NCBI RefSeq assembly: GCF_029227915.1
Contig: NC_079875.1
Span: 31,871,501 to 31,935,500, forward strand
Length of the DNA stretch: 64,000 bases
Origin: Hydractinia symbiolongicarpus
Lineage: Eukaryota > Cnidaria > Hydrozoa > Anthoathecata > Hydractiniidae
Direction of reading: 5' to 3'
The notes under the pieces are model-generated. The model saw nothing but the letters and a program-made list of their open reading frames with translations. It did not search any database and had not been told where the DNA came from. This document shows, piece after piece, positions 24,978-35,419 of this stretch. Numbering within the stretch: position 1 is the first letter of the stretch; every line of letters begins with the position of its first letter. A program made the translations under genes and the position numbers.

Positions 24978-25414
24978 ATGGTAAGTTGCGTTTTTACTGA
25001 TTTAATATCTATTTTTTCATTTCCCTGATTCAAAGAACGGTGTACCTGTTTTAATTTATTTATAGAATGACAAAAGAAACTTCAGAAGCAAGAAAAGAAA
25101 TTATGTCACACTGAAGGATGGTAAGTAAAATTTTTACAATTCAAACAATCTTACAATCTTTGTAAGTTATAACTTGCTATATCACTTTTTTAGTTTGGTT
25201 TATCAGCATTTTATGGAAAGGTGGAAAAAGCAATTGTGGGAGCCCAGAAGAGGTTGGAATCGACGACCTGGATTGCTGTATGTGATTTTTTTTTACTTTC
25301 TAATATAATACATATCGTGTGCTATAAAACCGTGCACGCCCGCTAAACAGCAAATTGCAATACACTCAAACATATAATTACTCGCGTATTTATTTTCCAG
25401 CAACAAACCTTTAG
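24978..25414 (+). CDS. candidate small spliced gene, 51 residues
   Basis: Four pieces join in frame through canonical splice sites: the ATG is the last codon before a GTAAGT donor (24978-24980), then 25066-25120 (ends GATG before GTAAGT), 25194-25277 (between TTTTTTAG and GTATGT), and a last piece 25401-25414 after TTTTCCAG with stop TAG. The predicted peptide begins MNDKRNFRSKKRNYVTLKD, has a short hydrophobic stretch (WFISIL) and two Cys near the end. The three internal donors are strong, which argues for real splicing, but the ORF is short, the family unknown, and the frame could be accidental in a non-coding transcript. Confidence 0.3.
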
Positions 25415-26436
25415 GACAGATTTAAGTATTGCGCGCTCCTTGCAGGCCTTGTAGAATAGAATCATTATGTACCGTTTTGTATGGCTGTCAAATACTTAAC
25501 CCCCTTTATTAAATGCCAACCTGCATTACAACTCCAGAACAATTGTGCATATAGCTGGTCCTACAAAAATAAAAAAATCACTTTGTATATTTCTTATCCG
25601 TTTTGCAGCGGAATTGATCTAACATGAAAACGATTGATGTTAACATTTTACCCAAATCAACATGTGAATGTGTGAAGTAGCCTGTTTCTGGAGCTCGAAT
25701 CAGTAAAATATCAAACTCACATTTGTTCGGCCTGCATGAAAAAGACCACAAACTTACTTTCGTCACTTAATCATTGATTCCAGACAATATTCCTGTAGCA
25801 ACTTGCAAGAGGACATGGACAATGTTTTCTTACAACGTGACTTGACTTTATACAAACTGACGTACTGGGCAATTCTATAAAAAGCATTTCTACTGCTATT
25901 ACATGATATCAAACGTTACATAAGAACATAATCACTTACATTTGTTTTTTTGTCATTCCGTTGAAGAAATAAAAGATAGCGTCTGGTCTATCAGATTCTA
26001 TGGCACCCAATTGTTCAAAACGATTTATTTAAAACAAAATATTTATACAGATAAAATCTTAGCTACGTATAATATCATGTACTCATCTTATGGTTGAGTT
26101 CTTCTCGCATTTCGATTGATTAATCTACACGAAAGAAATGATAATTTTATTTTCTACTAAGAGAAGGGTGCAAGTTGTTGTTGGTTTGTAATTCTAAAAA
26201 TAATTTTCCCGTTGAAAAGAATTTTCCAGCTTGGTTTGACCCCAATCTAGTAGGGTCTAAAAGTTTAGGCGTGCACATAATTGTTGACGCCTATTGCTAA
26301 AAACAAAATCCTTGCATTGCACATTTACATTTCAGACTAAATATCATGGAACGAATGAAAATAACAACGACTTAAATTAATATTTTAAAACTGGATTAAC
26401 CGGGTTAGTAAATCCGTTTTAAAAAGACATATGTTC

Positions 26437-27243
26437 CGCTATCAAACCGCTTGTTTAAAATGTTTGATCCTATACATTTTTTGATCAGCGTTTCAACAAT
26501 GGAATCGGGTAATTTTTAAAATAATTAAACAATAACAAATAGCTGATAAATTAATTTCTTTAGTTACTAGAAAACCTATAATGCTGAATCTAGGCCTTTT
26601 GCTTGTGTAACCGAGCTGTAGTTTTGTTTTATAAAAGAAAACTTGTATACAACATATACAAAGAAAGTTTTTGAAATGCAGTCTGCGCGTCCGGTGTTTG
26701 TTTTAAACACACAAATTTTCTCGACAATAAACAGATTGGTTTTCCGTTCATGGATGCTTCACTCTTTTAAAGCAGTTTTAGGTGAGAAGAAATTAATGTT
26801 TGTTTTTAAAATGTGAAAATGTGTTGTTCCGTTAACAAAGATACTATTGAACTTTCTCTGCAACCGCTCGTTTAAAACGTGTGATCTTATACATCTTTTG
26901 ATCAGCGTTTCAACAATGGAATTATGTAATTTTTGAAAAATTAAACAATAACAAATGACTGAAAAATTAATTTCTTCAGTTATTAGAAAACCTGTAGTAT
27001 TGAATCCAGGCCTTTTGCTTGTGTAACCGCGTTGTAGTTTTGTTTTACAAAAGAGAACTTGTATACCACATATACGAAGAAAGTTTTTGAAATGCAGTCC
27101 GCGCGTCTTGTGTTTGTTTTAAACACACAAAATTTTCTCAACATTAAACAGATTGTTTTCCGTTCATGGATGCTTCACTTTTTTAAAGCAGTTTTAGGTG
27201 AGAAGAAGTTAATGTTTGTTTTTAAAATGTGAAAATGTGTTAT
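26437..27243. repeat. 417-bp tandem duplication
   Basis: About 26437-26829 and 26860-27243 are tandem copies with a 417-bp offset: GATCAGCGTTTCAACAATGG occurs at 26483 and 26900, GGCCTTTTGCTTGTGTAACC in both, and TTCATGGATGCTTCACT in both. No coding potential is evident. Confidence 0.9.
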
Positions 27244-27249
27244 TTCTTC

Positions 27250-29140
27250 TGAAAAAAAATATTTTTTTCTGTGTAACATTTGCGCAATTCTTAATCTGTA
27301 AACTTTATTTATTTTGTATTTATTTAGATAAAAATATGAAACAAACAAATATCGTGACATCAAACATCCGATCATAGTGTCAATACCTGTATCTGCAAGT
27401 ATAATATGTTACCATTACAATTTTATATCAAGAATTATGGTTACAAGAAACTAGATGTCAACCAGTGAGAAAATTTGTGCAAGCGTTACATTACGACGGA
27501 GTTTTTGAATGCAAGATCTATTCATGGCGTATTAAACAGCGATCAATTTGTTAAGCTGTTTCAGAGTCTTTACGTTACGGTTATAACCTGATTTGATGGA
27601 AGTGCTCTGTGTTGTTTGATGCACACACGTTTATCAAAAGCAAAGCGATTTCAAGTCCTGCTTGTCGAATGATATTTGTGCGAAATAATTCAGATTCAAG
27701 TCATTATTGCTTCGCTTACACCATATCTTTCATGACGATATTTAAATAGTGTTTTGTTGTTAGATAAACAGTTCTCGGTTATTCTGATGACACTGAAACA
27801 TTTTACCATGACAAATGGTTTGGTCACGCTTTGTAATAAACATCAGCAAGTAACGCAATTGTTCTCCACAAGTTTAAAATAAATGTCTATCTGGGACAAC
27901 AAAAGTGGATGTGTTTATTTTTTCGAAACGAAGTTACCAACTAAAAATTAGTGTATTAATTCTTAATTAGGAATCTTTCGTGTTTTTCTACCAAGCTTTT
28001 CAAACTTATTTCGCAAAATTAATGAGCTATCTACGTCCATCCGTTCTTTGACTGAAGTTATCAAACAGATTTTTTAAAAGTTCTGGGTTTACAAAATTGG
28101 TAAATCTTATTTGAGCATTAAATAACTAATTATTATATGTTATAAGTTATATGCGAATTTGTCGACGTAATATACAACTAGTAATTTATTACACATTAGG
28201 AAATATATTTTACAGATATGCTTAATTTTCGAGAAAAGCATCCGTGAAATGGAATAATTGACAATCTGATAAGAGCGTCTGTGTGCACTAACAAGTGCAG
28301 CGAACATAAAATAAACAACGCTTGACGCGCAGACTCCAATTTACAAAGATGTAATGTAGGTAACAAGAAAAAATAAACAAATTCTAATCGCATTACAATT
28401 ATTTTCTCCATTCACCATCCAATATAACAGGGTATTGATTCAAGGCAACCGTTTAGAGTGTAAAAATATTACGCGACTGTCATAAAATAGCGAATTAAAA
28501 AAAACTACTTCTACAAAATAATACATTGACAATTCTTTAGGAGGTGCAAATAGTAGAGCGAGAATGCTGATCAAAATGATGTATAGAAACATGTACCTTT
28601 GACGAACAGTTAAGGAGATATAACGGTTAAAACTTACCAAAATATTGACCAATTTAGACCAACCACAAAATTAAAACACAACATTGAAAGATTATAAAAA
28701 GAAAATAACCATAATACTAGATTTTCAGGGAAATCACTGCACAGCCTACAAGAACATTCATCAAAACCTCATGTACACCCATCATAAACTCATCTACGTC
28801 AAGCAAACAAAAACATTCGAACAGCACGTTCTCGTCTACATCATTCTATAGAGTACGAAGATGTTTGTAAACCCTGTAGATGTTATGTTTCCATTTTCAT
28901 TTTCGAGGATACGCTCGCAAATCTTCTTTTTTAAAGTCTCGTTAAATTTATTGTGTGCATTCCATAAAAGAGACCTGTTCCAAATCTACTCGTTTTTAGC
29001 CTTCGTAAAGTAAGCAAGTTGGCATTTAATAAAGAATAAGGCATGTTTTAACCTGAAAAAGCTCTGTCATGAGGGGTGGATTTATCCCTCGCAAATTTAT
29101 GCAAATTTCACAACATAAGTGACAGTGAATTATATAGTGA
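27250..29140. other. no recognisable gene
   Basis: AT-rich sequence with only short shadow frames. I see no exons, RNA genes or transposon motifs here. Confidence 0.5.
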
Positions 29141-29145
29141 ATTAT

Positions 29146-29318
29146 AGCCAATATGCACACCTATTATCAATACAGGAGATTTTATTTCCATGTCATTTGG
29201 CCTCAAGTGATAAGTGCATATATAGGTGAATATTTATCGTAGCACATCCGTACTTCATTCTCAACAGAGAATGCTTCACCCTGATCAGACCTCTGATCAT
29301 TAAAAGTGCATATTGGCT
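29146..29318. repeat. foldback element with 13-bp perfect arms
   Basis: AGCCAATATGCAC at 29146-29158 is the exact reverse complement of GTGCATATTGGCT at 29306-29318. The 173-bp size fits a MITE, though no clear target duplication is visible. A GATCAGACCTCTGATC palindrome lies just inside the right arm. Confidence 0.55.
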
Positions 29319-30113
29319 GAGCCCCTTTAACATTACATTAATGTAATTGACGGCGTGACGTTTAATTTGTCGATTTTCATTGCATTTGAGAATTGCATTT
29401 TTCGGCGAAATTCACCTTTGGACATTGGCAACCTGTTAAGTGTGGGAAAAACGCAATTATTTTAACATGTCGATGATAATAAATATATAAATTTATTATA
29501 AACGTGTTAATCATAATTGCTGGACCTCTCCATCACGAGTCACCTGCTATTACTTGCTATCACAGTCACTTGTAGCATGCAGTGACATTTCACATCATCT
29601 GTTACATTTAAAAAGGCACAATTGTAAATTAGCTACCAGAGAACTTAGTTCCTGGAGGGCCTTCTTTCCGAGAAAATCTCACGGTCAAATTCTCATCAAT
29701 TAAATTTTTTTAGCCCAACATATTAATTGTTTTTAAATGCTAGTTTTAAGCGTAGTGCCAACGCGATTTTGACCGTCGACTGTTATTAAAGTTGCTTAAA
29801 GCCTTCATATGACTTTTCACTTATCGTAACAAACTACACTTCTAACATAAGCTATATTTTCTGATGTATAATTCATATAAACTGTCTATTAAAACTTTAA
29901 GAGCGTAATTGATTACTATTCTAACTTTTTATTTGAAACTGTAATATCTCACCACACGTCACTCTACTCTACCCAAATTAACCACTTAATAATAAGAAAA
30001 ATAATCAAAATATTTTTGATATATTTGTTCGCGTATATTCTCTCGATTTGTGTTTGTTATATGACATAACGAAAGACGCCTTTTTAACTGCAGAATTAAT
30101 TTGGCAAACATAC

Positions 30114-30284
30114 GAGGAGATGGAATTCACTCGCACTAAAAACATCGAGGAGATAAATTCATTTGTAAAAAGCAGAGGAGATGAAATTCACTCGCACTAA
30201 AAACATCGAGGAGATAAATTCATTTGTAAAAAGCAGAGGAGATGGAATTCACTCGCACTAAAAACATCGAGGAGATAAATTCAG
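30114..30284. repeat. 61-bp minisatellite, about 2.8 copies
   Basis: GAGGAGATGGAATTCACTCG starts units at 30114, 30175 and 30236, each continuing CACTAAAAACATCGAGGAG. Copies are almost identical. Confidence 0.92.
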
Positions 30285-30757
30285 GCATGTTTCTACGCAG
30301 TTGCAGTATTGTTGTCAGAGTTTTTAGATTTACGCAATGTATGCAACGGGTAAACAAAATTGCAAGAATATTTTAGCTTGCAGTAATAATATAAAACTAG
30401 TCGATTAGGCCCGTGGAAAAATCCACTCAGGCAGAAGAACAATGAAAAATTAGAAGATTTTAGGAATTTTGATGACGTCAGCAGTGTCCTGTTTATCTAC
30501 GTAAAAATTGAATGCGTTTTTGATAGTTGTAAAGGCCTGTGGAAAAATGACAAAAAAGCAGTAAAAATAAGGATAACTTACGAAAACGATAATGTTACAA
30601 AAAAGAAAACTTGGGATTTTGTTTTCCATAAACCTCTATAAACCTAAAAAATAATAAATTATGATGATAATATTTTAATATTTTTGTTTCCTGTAAAAAG
30701 ATAATTCAATGGTTACATACAGATCGTATAATATTAATATATTGGTAAGTAAGTTAC

Positions 30758-30872
30758 CTGCAGTTGATGCTTCTTGAGTCTTTTCAATACCAAAAATATG
30801 TGATGCAATTTTAACATGGCATGCCCTGACTTTTAGTTCATGAATTATCTCCTTAAAAAGAAAATAATCCAC
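30758..30872 (-). CDS. exon-like ORF next to the 57-nt element
   Basis: Between a TTAG acceptor (30873-30876) and a GTAACT donor (30752-30757) the minus strand is open: VDYFLFKEIIHELKVRACHV and on to EASTAG. It starts in phase 0 and ends in phase 1, the same phases as the first exon of the microexon gene at 32525-32594. It could be an exon of a related or alternative transcript. No further exons were found downstream. Confidence 0.25.
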
Positions 30873-30873
30873 C

Positions 30874-30931
30874 TAACGAAGCGCGCCACGGGAAGGCAAG
30901 TCATGGGGCTTTGCGCTTCAACCTAAAAAAG
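30874..30931. repeat. 57-nt conserved palindromic element, copy X
   Basis: Same-orientation partner of the element at 33498-33553. It has 7-bp arms GAAGCGC (30878-30884) and GCGCTTC (30913-30919) around a conserved core containing CCACG, GAAGG, AAG and GGCTTT. On the minus strand it also reads openly, with an ATG inside, behind a TTTTAG acceptor-like site. Nature unknown: a transposon end, a structured RNA or a duplicated exon. Confidence 0.6.
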
Positions 30932-31350
30932 AAAAAGAAAAGTACGTAGTGTGCTTTTGTACTAAAGAGAGTTAATAAGGTAAGTTTTGGGCAATATGAC
31001 CAATTCCAGTAGCTTGTGAGCCCCCAATACCAGTGAATGTTGAAGTGAACTAAATGTATTTTAATGTTTGACTACATAATATAGATAACATTAAGTACGG
31101 AAATGCTCCTTTACACTTACACAAAAAATGACAAAATCAGAGGAAAATTACGACCAATTTAAGAACAATTTGAAAAGTTGAAAGGCCTTCTTTAAGTGTT
31201 CTTATAAAAAAAGATGTACCATAAAACATTGGTTGAATTAATCTTTTTTTTGTTATCAAAATAACTATTATAAATAACTATTATAATTACTATATTAAAA
31301 ATAAATTATCATTAAAATAAACCACTCAACAGACAAACAAAAAAACGAAC

Positions 31351-31571
31351 CTCTGAGGTATCGATTACAAAAAAACTGAATAATAGCACATGCATGAAAT
31401 TGATAAAAGTAGAGTATACAATGATCAATAATTATCGTACAGGGTGAAATAATGGAATAATTGAATAAACATTTTTTACAAAGTCAGTGTTTGTAAACAT
31501 TGCTTAGATATAAATAATAATGCCAAATAGAATAACTAATTGCCGTTGTGGTATTATTAGATACCTCAGAG
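31351..31571. repeat. foldback with 12-bp perfect arms
   Basis: CTCTGAGGTATC at 31351-31362 pairs with GATACCTCAGAG at 31560-31571. It lies just downstream of the microexon gene stop codon on the minus strand, so it may fall in its 3' UTR or be a small MITE. Confidence 0.5.
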
Positions 31572-31636
31572 TAAAAAAACTAAACACATACACGAACATA
31601 AAATCTAATAATTTAAAATAATAATAATTTAAAAAC

Positions 31637-32579
31637 TTAATAATAATAATTGTTGTTTGTAATGGTGCAGTTGTTGTACTGAGTTTGAACAGTGTATGTG
31701 TGTTGATGTTTGTGCTTTTGTCTTAGGTGTTTTTTTTTCCACGAAAAATTGGGTAAATCCTGACCCCCATGTGCTCTCCACCACTTAAATGATTTATTGG
31801 ACAGGGGGCCAGGATTTTGCTTTCTATAAGCCACGTAAGCTGTATACGTCAAAACTAAAAAAAGATAAAACAAAATGGAATATGTTATAAAAATAATAAA
31901 AATAGACACTATTTATTATGAACATATCCGTACCTTCTTTCTTTTTTTCTACTTGTTTTTCTGTGTCATCTAAAATATTTCTGTTATAATAATCTGGAAG
32001 GAAAAAATATATTAAAAAATTGAAGGCGGAGGTGACAAAATAGGACAACAAAAACATACCGTGTACACTTTCAACTTCACCTTCTAAAAAATTTAAGAAC
32101 AATAAAAAATATTAATCCCATTATTTCACTTATGCTGTAGCCTGGAGTTTAAGAAAATATTAAAATGTAAAAAATAAGAATACCCTGCATTTCTGCAACT
32201 CGTCCACTACTCTCTAAAAAACAAAAATTTACGACAATAAGAACTATTAATCACAATGTTTTCCTCATGCTGTACGAAATATTAAGATGTAAAAAAGTAA
32301 GAATACCCTGTCTGTTTTCAACTTGTCCACCTTTTAAAAAAAAGGAAAAACTATTACTAATTACAATAAAAAATGGATACTTCCTTTGTGTTTGTGTGAT
32401 CATGGATGTGTAAGTATATGAAATGTTTGTGCTGGCTGTTATTATGCTCTAAATAATAATGATGTTTATAAAAATAAGGGCGATAACAAAATTAAGTTTG
32501 GTTAAATAAGGCTATGCCAAATACCTGATTTATCCTTCTCTGGAGTTTTTAACAATTTTTCCTCCATCACTATTTCCAT
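31637..32579 (-). CDS. microexon gene of unknown function (136 residues)
   Basis: Six exons chain with correct phases on the minus strand: 32594-32525 (ATG at 32579), 32330-32307, 32213-32184, 32083-32060, 31993-31934, 31854-31637. Their lengths are 70, 24, 30, 24, 60 and 218 nt; each has a polyT-AG acceptor and a GT donor, and exons 2-5 all begin with two codon bases and end with one (symmetric 1-1). Modules encoded are MEIVMEEKLLKTPEKDKSG, GQVENRQ, ESSGRVAEMQ, EGEVESVH, DYYNRNILDDTEKQVEKKKE, then a Trp/Lys/His-rich tail (KWWRAHGGQDLPNFSWKKK...) ending in an Asn/Tyr run before the stop. The three smallest modules resemble one another. No domain, signal peptide or membrane segment is recognised. 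Symmetric exons could be skipped without frameshift. Confidence 0.6.
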
Positions 32580-33497
32580 TATATTATTATAAGACTAAAA
32601 GAGAATGTTAAGAACAAAATGTACATTTTACGACAGTAATGGTTCAGTGGTAACTGTTGTGACAATACATATATGGCTGAATAGGAAGAATAATGTAAAA
32701 ATAAGAGCAATGTGAATTCATTTGAAAATGTGCCTTGGCTTTCAGTTCATGATTAGCATATATAACGCAGCTATTTTTCTACATAAAGTTTTTGTGTGAG
32801 TTATAGTATTGGTTGAATTAGTAAAAATGCTTTTTAAGCTCAATTTTTTTGGCAAAAACCTTTTATTCGCATAACGAAAAAGAGCATCCTAAAAACTTCA
32901 ATCGGGTTTTTTGTTAATGAATTTCAGTTGATTTAAACCCAGACGTATAGTTAAAGTTTGACTTAACCCTATTCTGTTTATCCATCTTCAACCTTTTTCG
33001 TATCTGAATGTTTTTTTTTTCTATTTTTACAGACTTCTTACTTTAAAAATTTAATCAAATAAGGATTTTTTTACCTCATATTTTTCATTTTATAAGATTG
33101 AGTTTAAAATTCAATTTAAAGATCGAGTTTTTACTACCGTTTAACACCCTGAAATAAACGCTGATATCATTTTTAAAGTTGTTAGAACACCTGATTTTAA
33201 TGTTTCCTCATGTTCAAAAGGTGCAAAAAATCAGTAAAGCCACAATCATTTCAATCATTTCAAATTTTCTAAGTGTTTCTAAGTGTTTTTTGTTTGTTCT
33301 GATATTACTGAATTGTAGATTTACAGCTAGTTTAATTAAAAATACTGCACAAAATTTTTCACAGCCTTAAACCGCAATAATTGATGTTGCAGAATATATG
33401 AGAAAGCGGACTTAGAAATAATTTATGTCGCAAATTTCTTTTCTTAGTCCTTAGTTTACAATAAATCATTTTTAAATTTATACGTTCATATGCTAAT

Positions 33498-33553
33498 CAC
33501 TTAACAAAGTGCACCACGCGAAGGTAAGCCATAGGACTTTGCACTTCACCTAA
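33498..33553. repeat. 57-nt conserved palindromic element, copy Y
   Basis: This matches 30874-30931 throughout. Arms are AAAGTGC (33506-33512) and GCACTTC (33541-33547): six of seven bases pair, and one pair has changed from C-G in copy X to T-A here. Nearly all differences between copies are transitions. It lies upstream of the microexon gene, as copy X lies downstream. Confidence 0.6.
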
Positions 33554-34056
33554 AAGAAAAAGAGATGCATGTGCAACACAACATTTAAATAAAATGTATC
33601 AATACTGTACTTTTAGGATTCACAACATATTTTAGGCATACAATAAATTTGAAAAAGCCAAAATAAATATCCGCAAAAAAGTAGTATCATCAGCTTTTTG
33701 TAAGGGTTGTAGCACTCTTCCCAATATTCACTGTTTTTAAATGTGAATACGAAATTACCATCCTGTTCAGTACAGTCAAAAGATATTATTTTGTTTTCCA
33801 AGACTTTTGTTATCAGATAAAAACCTCCCCCCCTGACTTTAGGATACTGCTGAACCCTAATTATTCTGATGAGCCTTATAAATGTATAAGACATGGGTGC
33901 ACCGAATAGGAACATTTACCCCCATCAACAGTGCACGCTACTCTCATGTTGGCAGTACATTTCGCACAACACGGCGGATAGATATAAAGAGCAAATTATC
34001 TATTTTGTTTACTTTATATTTGCATTACATATACTACAACACAATTGTTCAATAAA

Positions 34057-35409
34057 TTATGTAAGAACCTGACGGTAAACCACATTTTGAGTATAACATT
34101 CCCTATTAAAAAACCCTTGCCTGGATGAGGGAACAACACTTACTCGAACATCACCAAATGCTCTTGCTCTAGAAAAAGCAACATACAGCTGACCATGAGA
34201 AAAACATGGCCTGCGCAACAATATTCCAACCTTTTCAAAGGTTTGACCTTGTGCCTTGTTTATTGACATAGCATAAGACAGCCTTAGTGGAAGCTGTCTG
34301 CGACGTAAAACAAAAGGCATACCTGTATCCGAAGGTGCAAGTTGCACCCTTGGAATAAGTACCCTATCTCCAATGGCATTGCCAGTGAGTACTTCAGCAT
34401 CGACACAGTTGTCATGAAGACGTCTTATAATTAGTCGAGTGCCATTACATAAACCATTATTCATGTTTATGTTTCTTAATAACATAACAATGGCACCAGT
34501 TTTTAATTTAAGGCAATGAGGAGGCATACCTGAAGGTGTGATACTATTTAAAAATTCTACCGGATATTGATTCCGTTCCTCCTCCTCATCACACACAACA
34601 TCATCTGCGCTAAAAAAAACTTTTTCTTCACCAGGCAACAGCGCCAACACCTGATCATTAATGGTAAGTGAGTCATCATTTGTGGGTGTTAGTACCACAG
34701 ATGATGCCATAATTTCCGGTGAAAGATTCCTAAACAAAGTATCAACAATACATTCATTTTGTATCACACATTGGGATGGCACTTCAATTGCGCCTTGGAA
34801 AGGTTCTTGCTCCCGAACAGGTAAAACACCTTTCCCAAGTTGCAGAAGCCATGCAGCAAATTGTTGTTCTCCTGGCCTTGTTCTCATGTTTCGATGTAAT
34901 CGAAATTCTTTAACCAAGTGCCATAGTGGAGAACTTTTTAAACACATGTCCACAATTTCAGTTGCTTTTCCTTTTCTGACAACAGGCAGTAACTGTGAAA
35001 AATTACCACCTAAAAGAACAACTTTACCTCCAAATGGAAGCTCATTATTACAAATATCTTGTAGAAGACGATCTATTGCATGAAAAGCATGCTTAGGAAT
35101 CATGGAAGCTTCATCAAGTAAAAATAGACTCTTTTGTCGCAATTCTGCAGCATAAGCAGAAACCGGGGTTATCTTGCATGTACTGTTCTCTACAATAGGA
35201 ACAGGTAACCGGAATAGTCTATGAATGGTGGTACCCTTTTTCAAAAGTGTTGCTGCTATGCCAGTAAATGCAGCAGTTCCAACTTGAAAACTCCTACCTG
35301 TAAGTTCAGAAATAAGGTAATTATAAGTAAAGGTTTTACCACTACCACCAGCACCTTCTAAGTACAGAATTAATATCTTGAAGCAGCCTGTACTCAGCAT
35401 GTTCCTCAT
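34057..35409 (-). pseudogene. Helitron PIF1-like helicase domain
   Basis: The 450-codon frame opens directly in front of Walker A (LEGAGGSGKTFTYNYL) and has Walker B LLDEASMI, the GNFSQLLPV motif, FRLHRNMRT, and the late helicase motifs MSINKAQGQTFEKVGI and QLYVAFSRAR. These are the signatures of the PIF1/RecD-like 5'-3' helicase that unwinds the strand during rolling-circle transposition. The apparent start codon is not genuine: the upstream frame (EYRLLQDINSVLR) is joined to it by a deletion and frameshift near 35345-35410, removing the usual linker before Walker A. The helicase part itself shows no stop. Confidence 0.9.
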
Positions 35410-35419
35410 TCATTTGGCG

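Noticed and set aside
25194-25277. Exon resembling a phospholipase A2 calcium-loop region (CGSPEEVGIDDLDC)
   Set aside because: The Gly-rich loop and the following CCxxHD motif are absent; similarity is only superficial.
32963-32980. TTAACCCTATTCTG as another piggyBac-like MITE end
   Set aside because: Only about ten terminal bases match and no partner end or further similarity was seen.
33613-33915. 100-codon minus-strand ORF below the Helitron
   Set aside because: It has some protein-like text but no recognisable domain, and the Helitron helicase already ends upstream at 34057.
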